Below, one piece after another: positions 17,122 to 25,505 of a stretch of DNA of 64,000 nt. The notes beneath the pieces are model-generated. The model made no database searches. It was given only the letters and a program-made list of their open reading frames with translations, and was not told the origin of the DNA. The translations under genes and the position numbers were made by a program. The stretch is from Jeotgalibaca sp052266715 (GTDB lineage: Bacteria; Bacillota; Bacilli; Lactobacillales; Aerococcaceae). The stretch's first letter is position 1; every line of letters begins with the position of its first letter. Location: assembly GCA_052266715.1 (NCBI GenBank), contig JBQPRB010000003.1. The stretch is one strand, 5' to 3'.

Positions 17122-18513
17122 ATGGAAGAGTATATTGAGAAATTTCGTAATGGCACACATTACATGAATATTGTTTCGGCCGTGACGAAAAATGACCTGT
17201 ATCGTGTTAGTGAACTGTCTGATGAGTATTTAGACTTGGATTGTGTAAAGCTGGTTCCCGCAAGCGGAGCAGCTACCAGAATGTTCAAAGACCTGTATGC
17301 CTTTTTGGAAGATGAGAAACCAACCGAATTTATTGACCGGTTTTTTGATCAATTGGAAAACTTCGCTTTTTATGAAGATATCAAAGACAATATCGAAGAA
17401 AATAAAATCGATAAAAATACGAGTGCAGGGCGTCTGAAAATCGCCGATAACATTGTAAATAGTGAGTTAGCGTATGGCAGCCTACCTAAGGCGTTGATCA
17501 AAATGCACACGTATGAAGACAACACCACTACGCCGATTGATGAGCACATCTTTGAAGGCGAGCAGTATTTAAATCAAGACTTGGTCAAGCTACACTTTAC
17601 GATTGCTGAAGACCATGAGGATCTTTTTAATCAGTATGTGAGTCAAGCGTTGCAGGAAAAAGATAATATCAATATTACCTATTCCTTTCAAAAGAGTGAG
17701 ACTAACACCCCGGCAGTAGATATGGATAATCAACCTTTTTATCTAGAGAACGGTGAGATTCTTTATCGCCCAGGCGGTCATGGCGCGTTGCTAGAAAACT
17801 TAAATGATTTAGATGCTGATGTTGTCTTCATCAAGAACATCGATAATGTGTCGCACCACAGCCTGATGCAAGACACGATTGAATCAAAAAAAATCCTGGC
17901 TTCTGCGGGACTAGAGGTACAAGCGCAAATCAATTGGTATATGAATGATCTTTTAGCTGATGAGTACAATCTAGAAGATATCGCTTTGTTTATTAAAGAT
18001 AGATTGAACATCACATTGAAGACTGAATTGACAAAAGACAGGGCATTGGAATTATTGAATAGACCGCTGAGGGTATGTGGAATGGTCAAGAACACCGGTG
18101 CGCCAGGTGGTGGTCCCTTCATTGTCGATAATGGCGATTACCTGGATTTGCAAATATGTGAAAAAGCGGAAATAAATTTAGCTGATAATGAACAGCAAGC
18201 AATCTTTAATGAGTCAGAATATTTCAACCCTGTTGATATTGTTTGTTTTATAAAAGACTGCAATGGTAATAAATTTGACTTGCGGAACTATGCAAACCCG
18301 GATCGCTATTTCATTACTGAAAAAACATATCAAGGCAAAAAAATAAAAGCCTTGGAACATCCTGGTTTATGGAATGGCGCCATGCACAATTGGAATACAT
18401 TATTTATTGAAGTACCTTTAACAACGTTTAATCCCGTTAAAACGGTCAATGATTTGCTTGATGAAGGGCATCGTGATGTGAGTGTTGTGAGGGTCAAGAA
18501 TGTGGTGAACTGA
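17122..18513 (+). CDS. DUF4301 protein, nucleotidyltransferase-like
   Basis: 463 aa from ATG 17122, chosen because GAGGTGG (17109-17115) fits it better than the ATG at 17107. I recognise the DUF4301 family; no function is established that I know of. LVPASGAATRMFK (44-56) resembles the GxGTR nucleotide loop of sugar pyrophosphorylases. RPGGHGALLENL (~216-227) followed by VVFIKNIDNVSH looks like the GHG-AL and N-DN motifs of UDP-sugar/UDP-GlcNAc pyrophosphorylases. GAPGGGPFIV and HPGLWNGAMHNWNTLFIEV are further conserved-looking blocks. It stands as a single gene between two homologous terminators, so is probably its own transcript. A sugar-nucleotide role is inference. Confidence 0.72.
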   Translation: MEEYIEKFRNGTHYMNIVSAVTKNDLYRVSELSDEYLDLDCVKLVPASGAATRMFKDLYAFLEDEKPTEFIDRFFDQLENFAFYEDIKDNIEENKIDKNTSAGRLKIADNIVNSELAYGSLPKALIKMHTYEDNTTTPIDEHIFEGEQYLNQDLVKLHFTIAEDHEDLFNQYVSQALQEKDNINITYSFQKSETNTPAVDMDNQPFYLENGEILYRPGGHGALLENLNDLDADVVFIKNIDNVSHHSLMQDTIESKKILASAGLEVQAQINWYMNDLLADEYNLEDIALFIKDRLNITLKTELTKDRALELLNRPLRVCGMVKNTGAPGGGPFIVDNGDYLDLQICEKAEINLADNEQQAIFNESEYFNPVDIVCFIKDCNGNKFDLRNYANPDRYFITEKTYQGKKIKALEHPGLWNGAMHNWNTLFIEVPLTTFNPVKTVNDLLDEGHRDVSVVRVKNVVN

Positions 18514-18566
18514 TATTTGAAATTGACAATAGCTAAAATTAAACAGAAGAATATTAAACCCCATAC

Positions 18567-18601
18567 CGCTCTTGCATATTGAATGTAAGGACGATTTTTT
18601 T
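18567..18601 (+). terminator. intrinsic terminator after DUF4301 gene
   Basis: Stem 18567-18577 with 18583-18593, with one mismatch and G-T pairs, followed by seven T. It is recognisably the same sequence as the terminator at 16927. Confidence 0.72.
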
Positions 18602-18937
18602 ATGAAAATATAAGTATTATCATTAAATTTTTTGACAATCTATGTATCAAAGCAGAATTGGATCGTATTCCAATAAAATGTATCTTTTCAATATTGATGA
18701 ATAAAAATGATAAATATTGAAATCATATTCCAAAATATTTAAAAAATTGTATAATATAGTTATTGTCGTATTTTGATAATGTAATCGAGTGATGTTGACA
18801 CATCAAATTAAGAACTCAAGAACGTCAAAATGTTTCCCCGCATAAGCTTTAATAACTGGATAAACATTAAGCGATAGTAATGAGAGTGAATATTTTATGT
18901 TAAAATTGTATAATCAGAACTGTAAGGAGATGAAAGT
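18602..18937 (+). promoter_or_regulatory. long leader/promoter region of second rmlCBD operon
   Basis: About 335 bases without a gene. TATAAT occurs at 18750-18755 and again at 18909-18914; either may serve rmlC copy 2, whose ribosome site AAGGAGA lies at about 18922-18928. A TTGACA at 18795-18800 has no suitable -10 behind it. No stable riboswitch-like structure was recognised. Confidence 0.4.
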
Positions 18938-19504
18938 GTGAACATTATTGAAACAAACCTGAAGGATGTTAAAATCATCGAAACAACTGTTTTTGGTGAC
19001 CATCGCGGCTTTTTCACTGAAAGTTATTCAAAAGAACAGTTTTTCGCTGCGGGGATTACCCACCAGTTTATCCAGGATAACCATTCCTTGTCGGTGGAAC
19101 CCGGAGTTTTGCGGGGGATGCATTTTCAAACGCCCGATAAAGCGCAGACAAAGATGGTACGGGCCACCACAGGGGTCATTTATGATGTCTTGGTAGATAT
19201 CCGTGTCGGCTCACCGACGTATGGTCTATGGGAAGGATATATACTGAGTGAATTTAACCACCGTCAGCTCCTCGTTCCCAAAGGTTTTGCGCATGGATTC
19301 GTGACCTTGACACCAAACTGTAACGTCCAGTATAAAGTGGATGAACTCTATTCCAAAGAAAATGACGGTGGAATTGCGTTTGATGATCCTGAAATCGGAA
19401 TTATTTGGCCAATGCAAAAGGATAAATTGATTCTATCGGATAAAGATATGAAACATCCAACCTTGGGAGAACTGGAAAACCCATTTGTTTATGGAGAAAT
19501 ATAA
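18938..19504 (+). CDS. rmlC: dTDP-4-dehydrorhamnose 3,5-epimerase (copy 2)
   Basis: Second RmlC, 188 aa, GTG start, same length as the copy at 9676 and by eye close to 85-90% identical. GDHRGFFTESY, GVLRGMHFQ, PKGFAHGFVTL and YKVDELYS are all retained, so it should be active. It begins an rmlCBD operon that lacks rmlA; the second rmlA is 9 kb downstream at 28488, beyond the IS element. The nucleotide sequence is much more diverged than the protein, which argues against a very recent duplication. Confidence 0.94.
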   Translation: MNIIETNLKDVKIIETTVFGDHRGFFTESYSKEQFFAAGITHQFIQDNHSLSVEPGVLRGMHFQTPDKAQTKMVRATTGVIYDVLVDIRVGSPTYGLWEGYILSEFNHRQLLVPKGFAHGFVTLTPNCNVQYKVDELYSKENDGGIAFDDPEIGIIWPMQKDKLILSDKDMKHPTLGELENPFVYGEI

Positions 19505-19524
19505 TCATAAGGAGATAAGACAGA

Positions 19525-20553
19525 ATGAAGAAAATGATTGTGACGGGCGGAGCAGGATTTATCGGTTCCAATTTTGTACATTATGTTGTAAAGAATCATC
19601 CTGAAATTCATGTGACAGTATTGGATAAGCTAACCTATGCTGGAAATGAAGCGAATTTGGCGGGGTTGCCCGCTGATCGCGTTGAGCTTATAGTAGGGGA
19701 TATTGCCGATGCCGAACTGGTTGATAAATTGGTAAAAGAAACAGACGCTGTTGTGCATTACGCTGCGGAATCGCATAACGATAACTCCTTGGAAGATCCG
19801 TATCCATTTCTTCAGACGAATATCATCGGAACTTACACGCTGATTGAGGCATGCCGAAAATATGATGTACGTTACCATCATGTATCGACCGATGAGGTTT
19901 ACGGTGATTTACCTTTACGTGAAGACCTCCCTGGCCACGGGGAAGGACCGGGTGAAAAGTTCACAGCGGAAACGTCTTATAACCCATCAAGTCCATATTC
20001 TTCTACTAAAGCTGGATCGGATTTGTTGGTGAAGGCTTGGGTTCGTTCGTTCGGCTTGAAAGCTACTATTTCAAACTGTTCAAATAATTATGGTCCATAT
20101 CAACACATCGAAAAATTCATTCCACGTCAAATTACTAATATTCTGTCGGGTATTCGTCCAAAGTTATACGGAGAAGGGAAGAATGTTCGGGACTGGATTC
20201 ACACTAACGACCATTCTTCGGCAGTGTGGACAATCTTGACAAAAGGGCGCATAGGTGAAACTTACTTGATTGGTGCAGATGGTGAACAAAACAATAAGGC
20301 GGTTCTGGAATTGATTCTGGAATTGATGAACCAACCAAAAGACGCCTATGAACATGTAGTGGATCGCCCAGGGCATGATCTACGGTATGCGATTGACTCC
20401 ACCAAGTTATATCAAGAATTGGGCTGGGAGCCACAATTCACGAACTTTAAGGATGGTTTAGCAGATACCATCCAATGGTATACAGATAATGCATCTTGGT
20501 GGCAAGCCGAGAAAGCGGCTGTCGAAGCCAAGTATGCCAAGAACAACCAATAA
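19525..20553 (+). CDS. rmlB: dTDP-glucose 4,6-dehydratase (copy 2)
   Basis: Second RmlB, 342 aa, same length as copy 1. GGAGFIGSNF, STDEVYGDL and YSSTKAGSD are intact. Differences from the copy at 10261 are conservative and scattered. It supplies dTDP-4-keto-6-deoxyglucose for rhamnose and possibly for the VioA-like branch of the second module. It is followed by a T-tailed hairpin before rmlD, as in the first operon. Confidence 0.94.
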   Translation: MKKMIVTGGAGFIGSNFVHYVVKNHPEIHVTVLDKLTYAGNEANLAGLPADRVELIVGDIADAELVDKLVKETDAVVHYAAESHNDNSLEDPYPFLQTNIIGTYTLIEACRKYDVRYHHVSTDEVYGDLPLREDLPGHGEGPGEKFTAETSYNPSSPYSSTKAGSDLLVKAWVRSFGLKATISNCSNNYGPYQHIEKFIPRQITNILSGIRPKLYGEGKNVRDWIHTNDHSSAVWTILTKGRIGETYLIGADGEQNNKAVLELILELMNQPKDAYEHVVDRPGHDLRYAIDSTKLYQELGWEPQFTNFKDGLADTIQWYTDNASWWQAEKAAVEAKYAKNNQ

Positions 20554-20564
20554 GTTTGAAAAGC

Positions 20565-20595
20565 AAGAGGTAGGCATAACCCTACCTCTTTTTTA
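20565..20595 (+). terminator. terminator-like hairpin between rmlB and rmlD (copy 2)
   Basis: A 10-bp stem (20565-20574 with 20581-20590) and T-run, 11 bases after the rmlB stop and before the rmlD ribosome site (GGGGG near 20599). It is positionally equivalent to the hairpin at 11301 and shares its GGTAGG/CCTACC core. Confidence 0.7.
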
Positions 20596-20612
20596 CAAGG
20601 GGGATAAGTATT

Positions 20613-21452
20613 ATGATTCTAATTACAGGGGCAAACGGTCAACTCGGAACAGAATTAAGAAAATTATTGGATGAGAAAAAGCTCGCCTATGTTGCGACGG
20701 ATGCATCTGAGATGGATATTACAAATAAAAGTGCGGTCGATGCCGTCTTCGAAGAAGTAAAACCGACACTCGTATACCATTGTGCCGCATATACCGCAGT
20801 CGATAAAGCGGAAGATGAAGGAAAAGAACTAAACGAGAAAATAAATGTTACGGGGACGCGCTATGTCGCGGAAGCAGCGGAAGCTGTAGGGGCGACACTT
20901 GTGTACATCAGTACAGATTATGTCTTTGATGGTACAAATCCTACCGAATACCAAATTGATGCAGAAGCAAACCCTAAAAGCGAATACGGTCGAACTAAAT
21001 ATGAAGGAGAACAATTAGTTCAAACTATTTGTTCCAAATATTATATTATACGCACCTCCTGGGTATTTGGAGAATTCGGCCCTAACTTCGTTTACACGAT
21101 GCGTCGGTTGTCAGAAACGCATCCCAAATTGACGGTTGTAAGTGATCAAGTTGGTAGGCCGACATGGACGCGAACCTTGGCAGAGTTCCTAGTCCACGTC
21201 GTGGAAGTTAAGGCATCTTATGGTATTTATCATTTATCTAATGATAATTCCTGTTCATGGTATGAATTCGCACGTGAAATCTTAAAGGATTCCACGGTGG
21301 AAATTACCCCTGTTACGTCGGAAGAATACCCACAAAAAGCTTATCGTCCTAAACATTCGGTCATGGATTTAAGTAAAGCAAAAGAAACGGGATTCGATAT
21401 ACCCACCTGGCAAGAGGCATTAGAAAATATTTTGTTGAAAATCGAGCAATAA
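20613..21452 (+). CDS. rmlD: dTDP-4-dehydrorhamnose reductase (copy 2)
   Basis: Second RmlD, 279 aa. GANGQLGTEL, ISTDYVFDG, YGRTKYEGE (YxxxK), RTSWVFGEFG and GRPTWTRTLAEF are intact. The N- and C-termini match copy 1 closely while the middle is more diverged. It ends the operon, followed by a strong terminator and then the IS30 element. Confidence 0.94.
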   Translation: MILITGANGQLGTELRKLLDEKKLAYVATDASEMDITNKSAVDAVFEEVKPTLVYHCAAYTAVDKAEDEGKELNEKINVTGTRYVAEAAEAVGATLVYISTDYVFDGTNPTEYQIDAEANPKSEYGRTKYEGEQLVQTICSKYYIIRTSWVFGEFGPNFVYTMRRLSETHPKLTVVSDQVGRPTWTRTLAEFLVHVVEVKASYGIYHLSNDNSCSWYEFAREILKDSTVEITPVTSEEYPQKAYRPKHSVMDLSKAKETGFDIPTWQEALENILLKIEQ

Positions 21453-21479
21453 TTTAAGAGATAAGTGAAGCTAGATAAT

Positions 21480-21516
21480 AAACTGTTCCTGGATTTAATA
21501 CAGGAACAGTTTTTTT
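21480..21516 (+). terminator. intrinsic terminator after rmlD copy 2
   Basis: An 11-bp perfect stem (21481-21491 with 21501-21511), 9-base loop and seven T. Ends the second rml operon. Confidence 0.85.
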
Positions 21517-21701
21517 GTTTGTGTCGAATTTTTGAACAAAAAAACAAAGATAACGTTTTCAAGATAACGAAATCTAATTAAGCTTTAATAAATCAAATAT
21601 AATCATCATAAAATGCAATTTACTGTGCAAAATTCGGATAATAAGTGGTAAGATAATGAGGATGTTGAAGAAATTTGTTGTTAAAAAAATTAGAAAATTT
21701 G

Positions 21702-22757
21702 ATTTGTCAATTTAAGCTAGACAAAGTAGATTCGTCTAGGTAACTCAAAAATACTTCCAGTGGCGTCTGGTATGCCAAGGAATTTCGTGGGATGTTATTT
21801 CGCTTGTTTGCAACCGATGAAACAAAGGCTTGGTCCACTTGGTTGAAGTCCATTTCTTTTGGCAACCCATCTTTTCGCAGCAATCCGTTGGAGTTTTCAT
21901 TTAATGCACGCTGTGATGGCGTTCCAGGATCAGCGAAGTAAATAGCGATGTCATGTTGGTTGCTTAGGGTTTTCCAATTGGAAAATTCTTTCCCACAATC
22001 AAAGGTGATGGACTTAAATAAATGTCTGGGAATCGCTTCAAACCACTTGTTCATCGTATGCTCGATGTCACTTGCCTTCCGCCCATCGGGCTTCAAGGTG
22101 ATAATGACTTTGGAGAGGCGTTCGACCAAGGTTATGACGGCACTTTTGTGATGGACACCGACAATGGTATCGCCTTCGACATGACCAAATTCTTCCTTGA
22201 ATGCCGGGTAATCATTCTCCCTTTCAGCGATATTCCGCTTGAAGGCCTGTTTTCCCCGACGTTCCTGATGGCCGTTTGGTTTCCGTTTTCCCTTCATGGG
22301 TAAGGTTGTTTCATCGAATACCTTTTCCTTGAAGCGACGATAGAGCGTCCGCATGGAGCATGCGATTGGCATCTCCTGGCGACCGATGATGACATCGGGC
22401 GTCCATCCCTGTGCGACCTTTTCAGTGATGTACACCTGTTGTTCCTCGGGAAGGACAATCTTGCGCCGTCCACAACGCGCCTTGTTTTTCTTATATTGTC
22501 GGTAATAGTCCAAGGCCGTATGGCCTTTCTTCAGGAAATTGATGACGTTGTAGATTGTCATTCTGGAACGTTTTAACTGAGCGGATATTTTCGTTACAGC
22601 GATGTTTTGGCGGTAGTAAGCCTCTATCATCACCAGTTCATCCGTGGTAAGATGGGTGTAGGTCATTCGTGATCACTCCTATGTATTCTTTGGTCGGAAT
22701 TACAATTTGAGTGTACCACGAATGGCTTTTTTATTTGTCTAGCTTAATTTTACAATC
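21702..22757 (-). mobile_element. IS30-family insertion sequence
   Basis: One transposase gene flanked by imperfect inverted repeats: 21702-21725 and, in the opposite sense, 22734-22757, matching at 20 of 24 positions with the shared core TTAAGCTAGACAAA. Total length about 1.06 kb, as expected for IS30 members. No convincing short target duplication could be seen, so the exact ends are uncertain by a few bases. It lies between the rmlD terminator and the priming transferase gene, with its gene opposite to all neighbours. The transposase frame is intact, so it may be active. Confidence 0.85.
21707..22666 (-). CDS. IS30-family transposase
   Basis: 319 aa DDE transposase. The N-terminal helix-turn-helix region begins MTYTHLTTDELVMIEAYYRQN, with a second HTH-like block KISAQLKRSRMTIYNVI. 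The catalytic core shows GHVEGDTIVG (first Asp), FDCGKEFSNW (second Asp and nearby Glu), and QRALNENSNGLLRK with the final Glu region, all typical of IS30. The stop codon lies within the left inverted repeat, a compact arrangement common in this family. GC content is higher than in the flanking AT-rich intergenic DNA. Confidence 0.92.
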   Translation of the reverse strand: MTYTHLTTDELVMIEAYYRQNIAVTKISAQLKRSRMTIYNVINFLKKGHTALDYYRQYKKNKARCGRRKIVLPEEQQVYITEKVAQGWTPDVIIGRQEMPIACSMRTLYRRFKEKVFDETTLPMKGKRKPNGHQERRGKQAFKRNIAERENDYPAFKEEFGHVEGDTIVGVHHKSAVITLVERLSKVIITLKPDGRKASDIEHTMNKWFEAIPRHLFKSITFDCGKEFSNWKTLSNQHDIAIYFADPGTPSQRALNENSNGLLRKDGLPKEMDFNQVDQAFVSSVANKRNNIPRNSLAYQTPLEVFLSYLDESTLSSLN

Positions 22758-22848
22758 GACGAAATTAAACTTATTTTCCATATGATAGGTTGTTTTAAAG
22801 AGATTGGTCTATATGGAAATGGTAAATGAAAAACTGGAGGAGTAGCAG

Positions 22849-23469
22849 ATGTATGTGTACGTGAAAAGAACTACTGATTTTATATTATCATTAATAGGCT
22901 TACTGATTCTGTCACCGGTTTTCCTGGTTTTATTCATATTGATAAAGCTGGATTCACCGGGACCCATCTTTTTTAAACAAAAGAGGGTAGGAATCAATAA
23001 GTCTTACTTTTATATATTGAAGTTCCGGACTATGCGTATAGATGCACCAAAGGACACACCGACCCACATGTTGGGAAATCCGGACCAATATATCACCCGC
23101 GTCGGCAAATTCCTACGGAAAACAAGCTTGGACGAGTTACCCCAAATCATTAACATTCTGAAAGGCGATATGGCAATCATCGGACCACGACCAGCGTTAT
23201 GGAATCAGTACGATCTGATAACTGAACGCGATAAATACGGCGCTAACGATATACCCGTCGGCTTGACTGGTTGGGCGCAAATTAATGGGCGTGATGAACT
23301 GGAAATACCGTTGAAGGCTAAGCTGGACGGTGAGTACGTCCGAAGTATGGGACCGGTCATGGATATCAAGTGTTTCTTTGGAACCCTCTTTAGCGTCCTG
23401 AAATCGGACGGTGTACTTGAAGGCGGAACCGGAATGAAAATCGATAACGAAATGAAGGGACGCTCGTGA
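22849..23469 (+). CDS. priming phosphoglycosyltransferase (small monotopic PGT)
   Basis: Undecaprenyl-phosphate sugar phosphotransferase that starts the repeat unit on the lipid carrier. 206 aa, the short form with one N-terminal reentrant/membrane segment (residues ~9-30) and the catalytic domain only. KFRTMR, LRKTSLDELPQIINIL with the DE catalytic dyad, GDMAIIGPRP and GLTGWAQINGRD are the Pfam Bac_transf motifs. The sugar is usually Gal, Glc, or an amino sugar such as diNAcBac or QuiNAc. This is the only priming enzyme in the window, so it may serve more than one module. Its promoter region is directly bordered by the IS30 element. Confidence 0.9.
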   Translation: MYVYVKRTTDFILSLIGLLILSPVFLVLFILIKLDSPGPIFFKQKRVGINKSYFYILKFRTMRIDAPKDTPTHMLGNPDQYITRVGKFLRKTSLDELPQIINILKGDMAIIGPRPALWNQYDLITERDKYGANDIPVGLTGWAQINGRDELEIPLKAKLDGEYVRSMGPVMDIKCFFGTLFSVLKSDGVLEGGTGMKIDNEMKGRS

Positions 23470-23470
23470 T

Positions 23471-24334
23471 ATGAAAAAAATACTCGTAACCGGAAAAAAC
23501 AGTTATATTGGTGTTTCCCTAGAAAACTGGTTGAAAAAATTTCCAGAAGATTATCACGTTTCAACGGTGGATACAAGGGATAGCAATTGGGAGAACAAAG
23601 ATTTCTCACCCTATGATATCGTATTTCATGTTGCGGGAATTGCGCATCAAGATACAAAAGAGGATCAAAAAGATCTTTATTACAAGATTAATCGTGATTT
23701 AACCATCGCAATAGCTAAAAAAGCCAAAGCTGAAGGTGTAAAGCAGTTTATCTTTATGAGTAGCATGATAGTCTATGGTGCAAGCAACCAAGTAGGTGAA
23801 GATAAAGCGGTGACACGTGATACAGTACCTCAACCCGTTAATTTTTATGGAAAAAGTAAACTATATGCTGAACAGGGAATTATCCCGTTACAGGAAGATG
23901 ATTTTAATGTTGTAGTTCTACGACCCCCTATGATTTACGGCAAAGGTGCAAAAGGGAATTATCCAATTTTGGCCAAGTTTGCTAAAAAATCACCTCTTTT
24001 TCCTGATATTAACAATAAAAGAAGTATGTTGCACATTGATAATCTTTGCGAATTTATTCGACTGATAATTGATAATGAGGAAAAAGGAATCTTTTTCCCG
24101 CAAAATAAGGAATATGTTAAAACAAGTGAAATGGTCAAGATTATAGCAAAAGTGAATAATAACGCTATTCATCTGACAAAAATATTTAATCCCATTCTTA
24201 GAGTAATGGGACCGAAAGTGAATATTATTAATAAAGTATTCGGAAATTTATATTATTCTCTGGAATTATCGGAATACAAAGAAGACTATCGGATTAATAA
24301 TTTAGAACAATCCATCATGGAGACAGAAACATGA
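23471..24334 (+). CDS. NAD-dependent epimerase/reductase (SDR)
   Basis: Short extended SDR, 287 aa. VTGKNSYIGVSLENWL is the nucleotide loop, FHVAGIAHQ follows beta-4, FMSSMIVYGAS holds the catalytic Ser, and YGKSKLYAEQG is YxxxK. It lies 1 bp after the priming transferase. This pairing is common for enzymes that make the priming sugar, for example a 4-reductase for UDP-4-keto-6-deoxy-HexNAc (UDP-QuiNAc/FucNAc) acting after a CapD-type 4,6-dehydratase, and one such dehydratase is at 44216. That specific role is inference. Confidence 0.78.
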   Translation: MKKILVTGKNSYIGVSLENWLKKFPEDYHVSTVDTRDSNWENKDFSPYDIVFHVAGIAHQDTKEDQKDLYYKINRDLTIAIAKKAKAEGVKQFIFMSSMIVYGASNQVGEDKAVTRDTVPQPVNFYGKSKLYAEQGIIPLQEDDFNVVVLRPPMIYGKGAKGNYPILAKFAKKSPLFPDINNKRSMLHIDNLCEFIRLIIDNEEKGIFFPQNKEYVKTSEMVKIIAKVNNNAIHLTKIFNPILRVMGPKVNIINKVFGNLYYSLELSEYKEDYRINNLEQSIMETET

Positions 24335-24348
24335 CAGAGGGGATAGGT

Positions 24349-25482
24349 ATGAAGAAAGCTTTAGTTTTAGCATCAGTTGCTTCAATGATTGATCAGTTCA
24401 ACAGGCCGAATATCATGCTTTTACAGAATCTGGGTTATGAGGTGCATGTATTAGCTAATTTTCAGGAGGCAGGAACAATTTCCAATTCTCGGGCCCAAAA
24501 GGTTATGGCTGAACTGAGAGACGAAAATATCAAAGTTTACGACGTTGACATCCACAGAAAACCATTTAATAAAGGGAATATCAACGCCTACAATCAAATC
24601 AAACAGATTATGGCTGATGAGAAATATGCACTTGTCCATTGTCATTCACCCATAGGGGGAGTATTGGCACGACTAGCAGCACGAGGACAGGATAGTAAAG
24701 TCATTTATACAGCTCATGGTTTTCATTTTTTTAAGGGAGGACCTTTATCGAGCTGGCTAATTTATTATCCTGTTGAAAGATGGTTATCCCGCTTTACAGA
24801 TGTTCTTATTACCATCAATAAACAAGATTTAAAGCGTGCTAAAAATTTTAATATGAAGAATTTAGCATTCATTCCAGGGGTAGGTTTGGACACTCAGAAA
24901 TTCGATATACCTGAGATTGATACCAAGCAAAAAAGAGAAGAACTTGGGCTCAAAACTTCCGATTTCGTTGTCCTTTCGGTCGGAGAACTTACGAAGAGGA
25001 AAAATCATCAAGTCATTATAAAAGCCATTCATGAAATTGCTCATGATGATATCCATTATTTAATATGTGGGCGTGGCCCGGAGAAACAAAACTTGGAAAA
25101 ATTGATAGCTGAACTGGGGCTTTCAAAACAAGTACACCTCTTGGGATATCGTACCGATATTGAAGAACTCAATCAAATATCAGACGTTTTTGCCTTCCCG
25201 TCCAGAAGAGAAGGCTTAGGAATTGCGGCCTTAGAAGCAATGGCAGCAGGATTACCGATACTTACATCAGATGTACAAGGAATACCGGATTATTCCGTCA
25301 CGGGAGTGACCGGCTATCTTTATGGTCCGGACGATGTTGCTGGCTACAAAGAAGGAATTACAACTCTCTATGATAATAGGCAATTGGCAAGGGAAATTGG
25401 CTTAAATAACAAGGAAGCTGTCAAGAAATATGACATTAAGAACGTTAATGTCATCATGAACACGATTTATTCAGAAATATAA
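24349..25482 (+). CDS. glycosyltransferase family 4
   Basis: GT-B transferase, 377 aa from ATG 24349 with GAGGGG just upstream; an in-frame ATG at 24331 overlaps the previous stop but adds only six residues. LVLASVASMIDQFNRPNIMLLQNLGYEVHVLANF is typical of EPS GT4s that add the second sugar after priming. The HCHSPIGGVLARLAAR and TAHGFHFFKGGP blocks are well kept. The donor domain has VLSVGELTKRKNHQ and PSRREGLGIAALEAMAAGLP (EGLG to E motif, ~284-303). Sugar unknown; position right after the primer and SDR suggests an early step. Confidence 0.87.
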   Translation: MKKALVLASVASMIDQFNRPNIMLLQNLGYEVHVLANFQEAGTISNSRAQKVMAELRDENIKVYDVDIHRKPFNKGNINAYNQIKQIMADEKYALVHCHSPIGGVLARLAARGQDSKVIYTAHGFHFFKGGPLSSWLIYYPVERWLSRFTDVLITINKQDLKRAKNFNMKNLAFIPGVGLDTQKFDIPEIDTKQKREELGLKTSDFVVLSVGELTKRKNHQVIIKAIHEIAHDDIHYLICGRGPEKQNLEKLIAELGLSKQVHLLGYRTDIEELNQISDVFAFPSRREGLGIAALEAMAAGLPILTSDVQGIPDYSVTGVTGYLYGPDDVAGYKEGITTLYDNRQLAREIGLNNKEAVKKYDIKNVNVIMNTIYSEI

Positions 25483-25505
25483 AATGTAGATTTTTGGAGG
25501 ATAAA

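Noticed and set aside
18795..18800. TTGACA as -35 of a promoter for rmlC copy 2
   Set aside because: No acceptable -10 lies 16-18 bases downstream.
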